A stretch of DNA of 64,000 nt from Sinorhizobium terangae (GTDB lineage Bacteria; Pseudomonadota; Alphaproteobacteria; Rhizobiales; Rhizobiaceae), in the NCBI RefSeq assembly GCF_029714365.1, contig NZ_CP121659.1, positions 1,674,001 through 1,738,000 on the forward strand. Reading direction: 5' to 3'. Shown in pieces: positions 18,416 through 27,184 of this stretch (its first letter is position 1; the number at the start of each line of letters is the position of its first letter). Both the position numbers and the translations under genes were made by a program. A model generated the notes under the pieces. That model saw nothing but the letters and a program-made list of their open reading frames with translations. It was not told the origin of the DNA and did no database searches.

Positions 18416-19951
18416 ATGAGCATCGTCGCCAGCACATCGACAGATAAGATCATCGTCGACAAGTCGCGCAGTCATCGAAACAAGGCCGTTTCGAAGACCG
18501 TGCGGGCGACACGCGAGCGGCTGCAGACCGGCTCGTCCGCCCCGACCGGTTTCGAGCGGGAAATGCTTCTCCTGCATATCGATTCTGTCCTACATGGGGC
18601 GATTGCCCTGCCCTTCCTCATCGCACTCATTGCGGCCACGGGCGTCTACCTTTCCGGCGAACCGGACATTCTTGCCTGGGCGTTGGCAACGCTCTCCGCC
18701 CATGCCGTGATCATATTCCTCGCCCGCAAGGCGAAGCGCGAAGACATCGGCGCTGACAAAGTCGCCGTCTGGCGCCGTCGCTTTCTCGTCGGCCAGGCGT
18801 TGATGGGGCTCTGCTGGGCCATCTTCGCCACGCAGGACTGCGCCGCCTGCGGCGATATCCGCTTTGGCTTTTTCGAAGGCACTGTGCTGCTGGTTGCACT
18901 CGCCGCAACCGCCATGGGCACCTTCCTGTTGCGCAACGCCCTGCTCTACACGTTTCTGCCGGTCGTTGCCGCGCTCGCCTTCTCGTCGGCGACCAGAGGC
19001 GATCCTGTCCACATCGGCCTCACCGGAATCCTCTCGCTGTCACTCGTCTTCCTCGTCTTCATGACCGGACGGATGAATCGCGCCAACGTTCATATCCTTT
19101 CCGTCCAATCCGAAAAAGACGACCTCATAGCAGAGCTCGAAGTGGCGAAATCCATGTCCGACGAGGCCCGTCGCCGCGCCGAGGAAGCCAATCTCGCGAA
19201 ATCCCGCTTTCTCGCCTCGATGTCGCATGAGTTGCGCACGCCGCTCAATGCCATTCTCGGCTTTTCCGAGGTCATGTCGACCGAAGTGCTCGGGCCGCTC
19301 AGCAACCCGACCTATAAGGAATATACGTCCGACATCCACCGCTCCGGCGAGCACCTGCTCAACCTCATCAACGAGATCCTCGACCTCTCGCGTATCGAGG
19401 CGGGCAAGTACGATCTCAACGAGGAAGCAGTCAATCTCGTCGAGATCGCCGAGGATTGCATCGGCATGGTGCAGCTTCGCGCCCGCTCGAAAAACATCAC
19501 GATTGGTGAGCAGTTCGAACAGGACATGCCTGCCGTCTGGATCGACGAGAAGGCAATACGCCAGGTAACGCTCAATCTGCTTTCGAATGCAGTCAAGTTC
19601 ACGCCCTCGGGCGGCGAGATCACCGTCAAGGTGGGCTGGACCGCGGGTGGCGGACAATATCTGTCGATCAAGGACAATGGACCGGGCATTCCCGAGGAGG
19701 AAATCCCGATCGTGCTTTCCGCCTTTGGTCAGGGCTCGATCGCGATCAAGAGCGCCGAACAGGGTACCGGGCTCGGCCTGCCGATCGTCCAGGCGATCCT
19801 CGCCAAACATAATGGCCAGTTTATCCTGCGCTCCAAGCTTCGCGAAGGCACCGAAGCCATTGCCATCCTGCCGCCCCGCCGCGTGCTCGAGAGCCTCCCG
19901 CCGGTCGAGGATGTCCGTGCGCTGGAACCGCGCCGCAAGAGCTTCGCGTAA
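18416..19951 (+). CDS. Membrane sensor histidine kinase, DivJ/PleC-like
   Basis: A 511-residue sensor kinase with about six transmembrane helices in residues 50-220, a short coiled coil, a phosphoacceptor helix FLASMSHELRTPLNAILGFSE near residue 263-283 (His in SHELRTP), and a complete ATPase domain: N box NLLSNAVKFTP, G1 DNGPGIP, and G2 GTGLGLPIVQ. The run LGPLSNPTYKEYTSDIHRSG after the H box (about 290-310) is typical of the DivJ/PleC/PdhS kinases that act on DivK and control the alphaproteobacterial cell cycle. Assignment to one of them is inference. No response regulator gene is adjacent. The start is uncertain: ATG 18416 has only a weak AAGAG, and TTG 18404 is possible. Confidence 0.85.
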   Translation: MSIVASTSTDKIIVDKSRSHRNKAVSKTVRATRERLQTGSSAPTGFEREMLLLHIDSVLHGAIALPFLIALIAATGVYLSGEPDILAWALATLSAHAVIIFLARKAKREDIGADKVAVWRRRFLVGQALMGLCWAIFATQDCAACGDIRFGFFEGTVLLVALAATAMGTFLLRNALLYTFLPVVAALAFSSATRGDPVHIGLTGILSLSLVFLVFMTGRMNRANVHILSVQSEKDDLIAELEVAKSMSDEARRRAEEANLAKSRFLASMSHELRTPLNAILGFSEVMSTEVLGPLSNPTYKEYTSDIHRSGEHLLNLINEILDLSRIEAGKYDLNEEAVNLVEIAEDCIGMVQLRARSKNITIGEQFEQDMPAVWIDEKAIRQVTLNLLSNAVKFTPSGGEITVKVGWTAGGGQYLSIKDNGPGIPEEEIPIVLSAFGQGSIAIKSAEQGTGLGLPIVQAILAKHNGQFILRSKLREGTEAIAILPPRRVLESLPPVEDVRALEPRRKSFA

Positions 19952-19962
19952 TCAGCGCGCAT

Positions 19963-20376
19963 TCAGCTCAGGAAACGCGCTAGGAACACCACGTAAAAGG
20001 CATAGGCCGCATTGGCAAGGATGAGGCAGAGGCAGGCAAAGGACCCGAGATCCTTCGCGTTCCTGCCCATTTCCGAGATTTCCGGGGAGACGCGATCGAC
20101 GATCTCCTCGATCGCCGTGTTGATCGCCTCGAAAGCCATCATCAGCAGGAACAGGATCGTCATCGCGACATATTGAAACAGCGTCGCGCCGGCGATGAAG
20201 AAGGCCACCATGGCGATGGCAAAGGCGATGAGCTCGTGCCTGAACGCCGCCTCCCCGATTAACCGCTTCGCCCCGCCGAGCGAATAGCTCGCCGCGGCAA
20301 AGAGGTGCCGGATGCCGGTGTGCTTGTCGACAGCTCCGGAGCGGCCGTTGCGCGGGGTGGTGTTGTTGGCGTCCAT
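19963..20376 (-). CDS. dgkA: Diacylglycerol kinase DgkA
   Basis: A 137-residue inner membrane enzyme that phosphorylates diacylglycerol to phosphatidic acid, recycling lipid released when membrane-derived glucans are decorated. Three membrane helices and the active-site segment [17 protein letters not shown] near residues 83-99 define the family; the N-terminal [21 protein letters not shown] (about 29-49) contains the conserved Glu and Arg. Cyclic glucan modification in rhizobia makes such recycling useful. It is convergent with the kinase gene, 11 bp apart. Confidence 0.93.
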   Translation of the reverse strand: MDANNTTPRNGRSGAVDKHTGIRHLFAAASYSLGGAKRLIGEAAFRHELIAFAIAMVAFFIAGATLFQYVAMTILFLLMMAFEAINTAIEEIVDRVSPEISEMGRNAKDLGSFACLCLILANAAYAFYVVFLARFLS

Positions 20377-20652
20377 TTTATCTCGACGGGCTCAAAACTG
20401 CGGAAGCTACGATATCGCGATTGAGGCGAATACAAGGCGGCCGGCTTTTAAAGACCTGCAATCATCGCTCGTCGCGCGCCTCTGGATAGGAGAGCCGGTT
20501 GTTCCTATCAAGCCCTCTGCTATCGAGCTTTCGAGGTCCGACAGCCTATCGACAGCAACGGTGGCACGTGCTCGGCGTGCACGCAAGGCTACCGCACGCA
20601 TCCGTAAGTCAGGCGCGAATTGCGGCAGACTCGATGCCACTAACGCGTGAGA
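20377..20652. other. Intergenic region between cobT and dgkA
   Basis: 276 bp on the path of leftward transcription. It includes an imperfect GC-rich dyad around GTGCTCGGCGTGCAC. No gene, repeat copy or cobalamin-type element was seen. Confidence 0.35.
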
Positions 20653-21669
20653 TTACTCTTTGTTGCTGACACCGGCCTGGGCGAAGGTCGCCATACCGCT
20701 ATGGCAGGCGGCGGCGGCCTTGACTATGCCCGCGGCGAGCGCGGCACCTGTGCCTTCGCCGAGCCGCATGCCAAGCGCCAGAAGCGGCGTCTTGCCGAGC
20801 TTCTCGATCGCGCGCATATGTCCCGGCTCTCCGGAAACATGGCCAATCAGGCAGTGGTCGAGCGCCGACGGGTTCGCGGCCTTGAGGATCGCCGCCGCGG
20901 CGGTCGCGACGTAACCGTCGATAATCACCGGAACCTTCTGCATGCGCGCGGCCAGGATCGCGCCAGCCATCGCCGCGATCTCGCGGCCGCCGAGCCGGCG
21001 CATCAGCTCGAGCGGATCGGAGAGGTGGTCGCGATGGAGCGCCACGGCCTTCTCGACCGCGGCGATCTTGCGCTTCAGCACCTCACCTTCCGAGCCCGTT
21101 CCCGGCCCGACCCATTCTTCCGCCGTGCCGCCGTAGAGACCGAGGTTGATCGCGGCCGCAATCGTCGTGTTGCCGATCCCCATCTCGCCGATGCAGAGGA
21201 GATCCGTTCCGCCTGCGACAGCTTCCATGCCGAAGGCCATCGTCGCCGCGCAATCGCGCTCGGAAAGCGCAGCCTCTTCGGTAATGTCCCCGGTCGGATA
21301 GTCGAGTGCAAGGTCGAACACTTTGAGGCCGAGATCATGGCTGACGCAGATCTGGTTGATCGCCGCGCCGCCGGCAGCGAAATTCTCCACCATCTGCTGT
21401 GTTACCGAAGGCGGATAGGGCGTTACGCCCTGGCGTGTCACGCCGTGGTTGCCGGCAAAGACCGCGACCAGAGGCCGGGTGACGGCAGGCGGGCGACCGG
21501 TCCAGGCGGCAAGCCAGAAGGCGATTTCCTCAAGGCGTCCAAGCGCGCCCGGCGGCTTCGTCAATTGCGCATCCCGTTCACGCGCCGCCACGAGCGCCGC
21601 CGAATCCGGTCCCGGAAGGTTGCGCAACAATTCGCGGAAATCATCGAACGGAAGGCCGCTGGCACTCAT
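20653..21669 (-). CDS. cobT: Nicotinate-nucleotide--dimethylbenzimidazole phosphoribosyltransferase
   Basis: A 338-residue cytosolic enzyme that makes alpha-ribazole phosphate for the lower ligand of cobalamin (called CobU in the Pseudomonas denitrificans scheme). Diagnostic segments are KPPGALGRLE near residue 38-47, VFAGNHGV around 69-76, GEMGIGNTT around 160-168, and GMRLGEGTGAAL near the C terminus carrying the catalytic Glu. It is divergent from cobS with a RIME copy in the shared upstream region. Confidence 0.95.
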   Translation of the reverse strand: MSASGLPFDDFRELLRNLPGPDSAALVAARERDAQLTKPPGALGRLEEIAFWLAAWTGRPPAVTRPLVAVFAGNHGVTRQGVTPYPPSVTQQMVENFAAGGAAINQICVSHDLGLKVFDLALDYPTGDITEEAALSERDCAATMAFGMEAVAGGTDLLCIGEMGIGNTTIAAAINLGLYGGTAEEWVGPGTGSEGEVLKRKIAAVEKAVALHRDHLSDPLELMRRLGGREIAAMAGAILAARMQKVPVIIDGYVATAAAAILKAANPSALDHCLIGHVSGEPGHMRAIEKLGKTPLLALGMRLGEGTGAALAAGIVKAAAACHSGMATFAQAGVSNKE

Positions 21670-21794
21670 GGAGAATCCTTGGATCTAAAAGCATCGATTG
21701 GCGCACGTCATAGAGGGTGGGGCAGCTTCCGGCAACGGCATTTGCGCCAAATGCTGTCGCCGGAGCATGATCGGACGGAGCACGACGATTCGGC

Positions 21795-21896
21795 CCGCTG
21801 CATGTTTCCTTAAATCGTAGTCGGTTTGAGGATAAGAACATGCCGCGATTGAAAGCACTACGGCGTCCTTTGCGCGTAAGACGCGCGGCGCTGTAG
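21795..21896 (-). repeat. RIME-like element
   Basis: Copy in reverse orientation: GCTGCATGTTTCCTTAAATC at the left and GCGCGGCGCTGTAG at the right end. It fills most of the space between divergent cobT and cobS, so promoters of both genes must lie at its edges or within it. Confidence 0.85.
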
Positions 21897-21915
21897 ACGG
21901 GCTGCGGGAGGGGGA

Positions 21916-22704
21916 ATGGCATATTTGAGAGATCTCTGGGACGACGTAGCGCGCGCGGTCGCCTTCCTCAGTCGCATTCCCGTGCCGCAACGCCATTTCG
22001 CGAGCCATGACGGCCGCCTCAATCGTGCCGTGCGCGCCTTTCCGCTTGCCGGTGTGCTAATCGCCCTACCCGCAGCAGCCGTCGCGGCACTCCTGATTGC
22101 GCTTCACATGGGCTCGCTCTTCACCGCCTTCCTCGTCATCGCCGTGCAGGTCCTCGCCACCGGAGCCCTGCACGAGGACGGCCTCGGCGATACCGCCGAC
22201 GGATTCGGCGGCGGACGCGACCGGGAAAGCGCGCTCGCGATCATGAAGGACAGCCGTGTCGGAACCTACGGTGCCTTGGCTCTCATCCTGTCCGTCGGCT
22301 TGCGTGTCTCCGCGCTAGCGTCCTTCCTGCCACTCGTCACGCCGCTCGGTGCAGGGCTCATGCTCCTCGGCGTGGCGGCGCTCACCCGCGCGGCGATGGT
22401 CTGGCATTGGTCTCGCCTCCCGCTTGCCCGCTCCGACGGGGTAGCCGCATCGGCAGGTACACCCGATCCGAAAGCGACCTCCACCGCGCTCGGCTCCGCC
22501 GGTGTTATCGCGCTGCTCCTGTTCTATGCGGCCGGCATTCCCGTTATCGCGGTGCTGCTCGCGCTTGTCGCCTTCGCGCTCACTGTAAAGGCGTTCGGAA
22601 AGATCGCGTCGCGCAAGATCGGCGGCCATACCGGCGACACGATCGGTGCGACGCAGCAACTGACGGAAATCGCCATTCTCGGCGCCCTTGCGCTAACGAT
22701 CTGA
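21916..22704 (+). CDS. cobS: Adenosylcobinamide-GDP ribazoletransferase (cobalamin synthase)
   Basis: A 262-residue multi-helix inner membrane enzyme that joins adenosylcobinamide-GDP with alpha-ribazole in the last step of cobalamin assembly (CobV in the aerobic nomenclature). The N terminus AVAFLSRIPVP, the metal-binding motif HEDGLGDTADGFGGG at about residues 87-101, and GDTIGATQQLTEI near 240 are typical. GGGAGGGGG precedes the ATG. It works together with CobT encoded on the opposite strand. Confidence 0.95.
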   Translation: MAYLRDLWDDVARAVAFLSRIPVPQRHFASHDGRLNRAVRAFPLAGVLIALPAAAVAALLIALHMGSLFTAFLVIAVQVLATGALHEDGLGDTADGFGGGRDRESALAIMKDSRVGTYGALALILSVGLRVSALASFLPLVTPLGAGLMLLGVAALTRAAMVWHWSRLPLARSDGVAASAGTPDPKATSTALGSAGVIALLLFYAAGIPVIAVLLALVAFALTVKAFGKIASRKIGGHTGDTIGATQQLTEIAILGALALTI

Positions 22705-22719
22705 AAGGCCAATATTGCT

Positions 22720-22826
22720 CTACAGCGCCGCGCGTCTTATCAGACGCGCAAAGGACGCTGTAGTACTTTGAATTGCTGCATGTTTTTATCCTTGAATCGG
22801 CTATGATTTAAGGAAACATGCAGTAG
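22720..22826 (+). repeat. RIME-like element, 107 bp
   Basis: A well-preserved copy: CTACAGCGCCGCGCGTC at the start, palindrome GCGCGTCTTATCAGACGCGC, then CTTTGAATTGCTGCATG and an end of GGAAACATGCAGTAG. It starts 15 bp after the cobS stop codon. Confidence 0.9.
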
Positions 22827-22892
22827 ATCCGAAGTGAACACGGGATACTGGCCGCGAACCACTTCCGGCGGAAAACGGAGTAAGCCTCGACC

Positions 22893-23114
22893 GTGGAATC
22901 CCCCTGTATTCTCGTTTGTTCGATCGACGAAAGAACCGGCTACTGTTTCGGCTGCGGCCGCACGCGTGAAGAGATCGGTGCCTGGACGCTTTACACCGAT
23001 GCGGAGCGGCACAGCATCATGGTGGCCCTGCCCGCGCGGCTCGACACGGTGGAACGCAAGCCACGGCGGGAGACGCGCAGGTCGCGCATGGCGCGGGAAC
23101 GAAACGGCGCATGA
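22893..23114 (+). CDS. DUF1289 domain protein
   Basis: A 73-residue protein with the DUF1289 cysteine pattern: CILVCSIDERTGYCFGCGRT near residues 5-24, so four Cys that probably bind a metal or Fe-S centre, and the following EIGAWTLYTDAER with the conserved W. The start is a GTG with GGAG twelve bases upstream; no ATG is available before the Cys motif. The stop overlaps the protease gene (ATGA), indicating coupling. The family function is unknown. Confidence 0.85.
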   Translation: MESPCILVCSIDERTGYCFGCGRTREEIGAWTLYTDAERHSIMVALPARLDTVERKPRRETRRSRMARERNGA

Positions 23115-23812
23115 ATCGTCTGATATTTTTGCTGGCCATTCTCGCGGTCGGCCTCGCGCTCCTGATCTTCAACCACGATAGCGGCGAAACCTTCGGCATC
23201 AACAACGAGGATTTCGGGAGGCTTGTCGCGCTCGGCGCCATGGCCGCCCTCCTGAGCGCCGCGATTCTCCGCGGTCGCGGGCGGCTCGGCGAAGGGCTGC
23301 GCCAGATCTTCATCTGGTTCCTGATCGCCCTCGCGCTGATCGCTGTCTATGTCTACCGCTTCGAACTGCAATCCGTGGCCGACCGGCTGCTGGCGGGGCT
23401 AATGCCGGGACGCGCGATGGTGATCACCGACAGCGAGGGCCAGCAGGAGGTGGTGCTGCATCGCCGGCTCGACGGCCATTTCGCCGCGGACGCGATGATC
23501 AACGGCCACGAGGTCAGCATGCTGGTCGATACCGGCGCAAGCAGCATCGCACTCACCTATGAAGACGCTGAAAGGATCGGCCTCGATCCGGCGAACCTCA
23601 GCTACACCGTAACGGTCCTGACGGCGAATGGTCGGACGCTCGCCGCACCGGTCACCTTGTCGGACATTGCCATCGGTCCGATCGAGCGCCAGAACATCCG
23701 GGCAATGGTCGCGGCAGAAGGAAAACTCGACCGGAGCCTTCTTGGCATGAGCTTTCTCTCGACCCTCGATTTCCTCCAGATGCGCACGGACCAACTGCGG
23801 CTGCGGGACTAA
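23111..23812 (+). CDS. Retropepsin-like aspartic protease (TIGR02281 family)
   Basis: A 233-residue protein with two or three N-terminal membrane helices (residues about 1-20, 35-52, 62-82) and a periplasmic clan AA protease domain. The catalytic motif [11 protein letters not shown] is at about residues 138-148, followed by the flap-like region and [12 protein letters not shown]. Relatives in Caulobacter (PerP) cleave the polarity protein PodJ, so a role in cell-cycle proteolysis is a possible analogy. It is coupled to the DUF1289 gene upstream and overlaps the YadH-like gene tail-to-tail by 4 bp. Confidence 0.88.
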   Translation: MNRLIFLLAILAVGLALLIFNHDSGETFGINNEDFGRLVALGAMAALLSAAILRGRGRLGEGLRQIFIWFLIALALIAVYVYRFELQSVADRLLAGLMPGRAMVITDSEGQQEVVLHRRLDGHFAADAMINGHEVSMLVDTGASSIALTYEDAERIGLDPANLSYTVTVLTANGRTLAAPVTLSDIAIGPIERQNIRAMVAAEGKLDRSLLGMSFLSTLDFLQMRTDQLRLRD

Positions 23813-24570
23813 TTCCGAAGTCTATAGCCGGTGTGGAAAATCCAGGTCAGCACCGACATGCAGACAGTCAGGAAGACGAGGATGATGACGGCGCTGGCGA
23901 CCGGGTTGACGTCGGAAATCTCGAAGAAGCTCCAGCGGAAGCCGCTGATCAGATAGAGCACCGGGTTGAAATGGCTGACCGCCCGCCAGAAGGGCGGTAG
24001 CATGTCGATCGAGTAGAAGCTGCCGCCAAGAAAGACGAGCGGCGGGACGACCAGCATCGGTATCAGGTTCAACTGCTCGAAGTCCTTGGCCCAGATGCCG
24101 ATGATGAAACCGAACAGGCTGAAGGTTATCGCTGTCAGCACGAAGAAGAACACCATCACGAAAGGATGGGCGATCGAAAGATCGACGAAGAGCGAGGCTG
24201 TCGCGAGGATGATCGTGCCGATCATCAACCCTTTGGTCGCCGCCGCGCCGACATAGCCGAGCACGATCTCCAGCATCGAGATCGGCGAAGACAATACCTC
24301 GTAGATCGTGCCAGTGAATTTTGGAAAATAGATTCCGAAGGAACCGTTGCCGATGCACTGGGTCAGAAGCGTCAGCATCATCAGCCCGGGCGTGATGAAG
24401 GCACCGTAGGAAACGCCGTCGATCTCCTGAATGCGTGCCCCGATCGCCGCGCCGAAGACGATGAAGTAGAGCGACGTGGAAATGACAGGCGACACGACGC
24501 TCTGCAGAAGCGTGCGGCGCGTCCGCGCCATCTCGAAGAAATAGATCGACTTGACCGCCTCGATGTTCAT
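23809..24570 (-). CDS. ABC-2 type transporter permease (YadH-like)
   Basis: A 253-residue inner membrane protein with six helices. The order and wording of segments ([80 protein letters not shown]) parallel E. coli YadH. It is an exporter subunit; the cargo is unknown, though NodJ-related permeases export oligosaccharides. It overlaps the ATPase gene by 4 bp, so both subunits are made from one message. Confidence 0.9.
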   Translation of the reverse strand: MNIEAVKSIYFFEMARTRRTLLQSVVSPVISTSLYFIVFGAAIGARIQEIDGVSYGAFITPGLMMLTLLTQCIGNGSFGIYFPKFTGTIYEVLSSPISMLEIVLGYVGAAATKGLMIGTIILATASLFVDLSIAHPFVMVFFFVLTAITFSLFGFIIGIWAKDFEQLNLIPMLVVPPLVFLGGSFYSIDMLPPFWRAVSHFNPVLYLISGFRWSFFEISDVNPVASAVIILVFLTVCMSVLTWIFHTGYRLRN

Positions 24571-25493
24571 CGCCCCGCCTCCACGATCTCGACGAAAATG
24601 TCCTCCAGCGAACTCTGTCGCGTGGATAGGTCCTTGAGCCTGATTCCTGCTTCCGCAAGCTCGGCAAGCAGTGCGGTGATACCGGTCCGCCCCGCGCTGG
24701 TATCATAGTCATAGATCAGACAGTGGCCGTCGCCTTCGAGCGTCAGATTGTAGGACGACAAGGTATCTGGCACGCGGTCGAGCGGCTGGGCGAGTTCGAC
24801 GCGCAGTTGCTTGCGGCCGAGTTTCGTCATCAACGCCGCCTTGTCTTCCACCAGCAGGATCTCCCCGCCGTTGATTACCGCAATCCGGTCGGCGATTTCC
24901 TCTGCCTCTTCAATGTAATGCGTGGTCAAGATGATCGTCACGCCGGAAGCGCGAAGCTCCCTCACGACGTCCCACATGCTTTTGCGCAAACTGACGTCCA
25001 CGCCGGCTGTCGGCTCGTCCAGGAAGAGCACACGCGGTTCGTGCGACAGCGCCTTGGCAATCAGCACGCGCCGCTTCATGCCGCCAGAAAGCTCCCGCAG
25101 CATGTTGTCCTTCTTGTCCCAGAGTGACAGGTCTTTCAGCACTTTCTCGATATGCTCGGGATCCGGTTTCTTGCCGTGCAGCCCGCGTGAGAACGAGACT
25201 GTGTTCCACACGGTCTCGAAGGCGTCGGTGGTCAGTTCTTGCGGCACCAGGCCGATCATCGCCCGGGTCTGGCGGAAATCGCGCACGACGTCATGCCCAC
25301 CGACAGTGACCTCGCCGCCGCTTGCGTTGACGATGCCACAGATGATCGAAATCATCGTCGTCTTGCCGGCTCCGTTCGGCCCGAGCAAAGCGAGGATTTC
25401 GCCTTGCTCTATATCGAGGCTGACGCCTTTCAGTGCCTTGAAGCCCGATGCATAGGTCTTCGACAGATTGGAAACGGAAACGATGGGCGCCAT
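24567..25493 (-). CDS. ABC transporter ATP-binding protein (YadG-like)
   Basis: A 308-residue cytosolic ATPase partner of the permease. Walker [10 protein letters not shown] is at about residues 39-47, Q-loop VPQE near 84, signature LSGGMKRR near 137-144, Walker [11 protein letters not shown] near 155-164 and H-loop THYIEE near 191. A C-terminal domain of about 90 residues ends [11 protein letters not shown]. The overlapping stop/start with the permease gene supports a dedicated exporter. A 100-bp gap separates it from the sulfide-responsive locus. Confidence 0.93.
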   Translation of the reverse strand: MAPIVSVSNLSKTYASGFKALKGVSLDIEQGEILALLGPNGAGKTTMISIICGIVNASGGEVTVGGHDVVRDFRQTRAMIGLVPQELTTDAFETVWNTVSFSRGLHGKKPDPEHIEKVLKDLSLWDKKDNMLRELSGGMKRRVLIAKALSHEPRVLFLDEPTAGVDVSLRKSMWDVVRELRASGVTIILTTHYIEEAEEIADRIAVINGGEILLVEDKAALMTKLGRKQLRVELAQPLDRVPDTLSSYNLTLEGDGHCLIYDYDTSAGRTGITALLAELAEAGIRLKDLSTRQSSLEDIFVEIVEAGR

Positions 25494-25597
25494 GCAAAAG
25501 GATCCGGGAACGTACAGGAGTGGCGGGATGCCGCTCTATATGGGCCAATTCGCGCGGAATTGCAGCTACCGAGCGCAAATTTAGCGGTGACGCTCCG

Positions 25598-25708
25598 TCA
25601 AACGGGGAATTGGGGCACGCTTATGCCGACGAGTATGCCGGAAAAGGGGACCGCGGCCGGCAGCCCGATCAGCATGCCACCGCAAAGGCCGCTGATGTAG
25701 GCCGTCAT
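25598..25708 (-). pseudogene. Truncated YeeE/YedE-type permease gene remnant
   Basis: A 36-codon frame begins at an ATG overlapping the bigR stop codon (ATGA) and reads MTAYISGLCGGMLIGLPAA before drifting into VPFSGILVGISV and a stop. The start resembles the first helix of YeeE/YedE (DUF395) sulfur transporters, whose genes follow bigR in related operons in Xylella and Agrobacterium. Here the rest of the gene is missing: the next gene on this strand starts at 25493 and is unrelated. A functional mini-protein cannot be excluded. Confidence 0.5.
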
Positions 25709-26037
25709 TGCTTCGTCCCTTCGCGGCAAAAGATCTCGTAGAGCGCGATCACCAACCGCGCGGCTTTATCCTCCGCCAGCCGGTAGAAAATCTGCTTTGC
25801 ATCGCGCCGCGTCGCGACGATGCCGGACTCTCGCAACACTGTCAGTTGTTGCGACAGGGTTGGCTGATGTATGCCCAGCATCTCTTCCAGTTTGCCGACG
25901 GAATGCTCGCCCTCGACAAGCGTGCAGATGATCATCAGCCTATTCTGGTTCGCGAGCGTCTTGAGCAGCGCCGCGGCGTCGCCCGCCCGCTCGCTCATGT
26001 CGGGACGGACGTTTCGAAATTTCGTTACCGTTCCCAT
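25705..26037 (-). CDS. bigR: ArsR-family sulfide-responsive repressor BigR
   Basis: A 110-residue winged-helix repressor. The recognition region reads LGIHQPTLSQQLTVLRESGIV at about residues 54-74. Two Cys at positions 38 (LMIIC) and 104 (IFC) match the redox pair of BigR/SqrR proteins, which form a di- or polysulfide link and release DNA when reactive sulfur accumulates. GGAGG lies five bases before the ATG. It is the second gene of blh-bigR and probably represses its own operon through the AT-rich site upstream of blh. Confidence 0.9.
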   Translation of the reverse strand: MGTVTKFRNVRPDMSERAGDAAALLKTLANQNRLMIICTLVEGEHSVGKLEEMLGIHQPTLSQQLTVLRESGIVATRRDAKQIFYRLAEDKAARLVIALYEIFCREGTKQ

Positions 26038-26049
26038 GTTCGCCTCCTT

Positions 26050-26940
26050 TCAGTTCCACGCCGCTCCCTTGAGCGCGTTAAGCGGAAACTTCAGATAGCG
26101 CGCGCCATTTTCTTCGGGCTCCGGCAGGCGCCCGCCGCGAATGTTGACCTGCAGCGCATGAAGGATCAGCTTCGGCATCGGCAGTGTCTTGTCGCGCGCC
26201 TGACGCAGCTCAACGAACTGTTCCTCGGTCACGCCTGCCAGATGCGCGTTGCAACGCTTCTGCTCGCCGACTGTGCTTTCCCAACACGGTGCGCGGCCGT
26301 TCGGCTGGTAGTCATGGCCGGTAAAGACCCGCGTTTCATCCGGCAGGGCGAGAATCGCGCTGATCGAATGCCAGAGCTGACGCGCGTCGCCGCCGGGGAA
26401 ATCCGCCCGCGCCGTGCCGCTGTCCGGCATGAAGATCGTATCATGCACGAAGGCGGCATCGCCGACGACATAGGTGACCGAAGCGAGCGTATGGCCGGGC
26501 GAATAAATAACACTCCCCTCGATCGAGCCAACCGAAAAGTGCTCGCCGTCAACGAAGAGATGGTCCCATTGCGATCCATCCGTCGCAAACTCAGGCCAGT
26601 TGTAGATCCCTTTCCAGAGCTTCTGGACGCGTACCACCTCGGATCCGATGCCGGTAGACGCGCTCGTCCTTTCCTTCAGATAGGCGGCGGCCGAAAAATG
26701 ATCGGCATGGGGATGAGTATCGAGGATCCATTCGACCGTCAGGCCGTTCTCCGCAATGTAGTCAAGGATGCGATCGGCCTGCAGGGTCGCTGTCGCACCC
26801 GACTTTTCGTCGAAATCGAGGACCGGATCAATGATCGCGCAGCGCTTCGTCTGCGGGTCCGAGACGACATATTGGACGCTTCCCGTGCGCGCCTCGTAGA
26901 AGCCTTTGACATCTGGTCTTGCAGTTGCTGCTGCAGGCAT
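26050..26940 (-). CDS. blh: Metallo-beta-lactamase-fold hydrolase Blh (persulfide dioxygenase-like)
   Basis: A 296-residue enzyme of the ETHE1-like MBL fold. The metal motif THPHADHFSAA (HxHxDH) is near residues 63-73, with SPGHTLAS and TGHDYQPNGR supplying later ligands; such enzymes oxidise glutathione persulfide to sulfite. Unlike Xylella Blh no DUF442 sulfurtransferase domain is fused. The ATG at 26940 has GGAGG five bases upstream, so it is preferred to the in-frame ATG at 26952, which overlaps that site. It is 12 bp from bigR and next to a TauE permease gene, forming a sulfide detoxification set. Confidence 0.9.
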   Translation of the reverse strand: MPAAATARPDVKGFYEARTGSVQYVVSDPQTKRCAIIDPVLDFDEKSGATATLQADRILDYIAENGLTVEWILDTHPHADHFSAAAYLKERTSASTGIGSEVVRVQKLWKGIYNWPEFATDGSQWDHLFVDGEHFSVGSIEGSVIYSPGHTLASVTYVVGDAAFVHDTIFMPDSGTARADFPGGDARQLWHSISAILALPDETRVFTGHDYQPNGRAPCWESTVGEQKRCNAHLAGVTEEQFVELRQARDKTLPMPKLILHALQVNIRGGRLPEPEENGARYLKFPLNALKGAAWN

Positions 26941-26962
26941 CGTTGCCTCCATCCGAGCTCAT

Positions 26963-26990
26963 CATTATATATTTACGTATATTATATACT
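26963..26990 (-). promoter_or_regulatory. Candidate BigR operator/promoter of blh-bigR
   Basis: A strikingly AT-rich patch in GC-rich surroundings lies 23-50 bp upstream of the blh start. It contains a perfect 13-mer palindrome, GTATATTATATAC (26977-26989), and an adjacent ATATATTT. BigR is known to bind an AT-rich inverted repeat overlapping the -10 region of its operon; the assignment here is by position and composition. Confidence 0.55.
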
Positions 26991-27184
26991 ATTAACTTCA
27001 ACAAGCAGGTTCGAAGCAGGCGATTTGACCCCCGCGTTTCATGGTGGAATTATCGCACAGCTTTTGTCACACGTGCGATGCCTCTTACGCTGCAATGCCG
27101 CGCGAAGTTGTATTACGGAGACGTCGTCACATCTGAACGGCGCGCGCCGCTGCAGCAAGCAAGAAGTGTCTAGCCGCGTCCCGC

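Noticed and set aside
21670..21915. Cobalamin riboswitch between cobT and cobS
   Set aside because: No B12-box-like GCCACTG or conserved core was found; the space is occupied by a RIME copy.
27000..27180. Small rightward frame between blh and the TauE-type gene
   Set aside because: No ribosome binding site, and it overlaps the AT-rich operator; composition is not protein-like.
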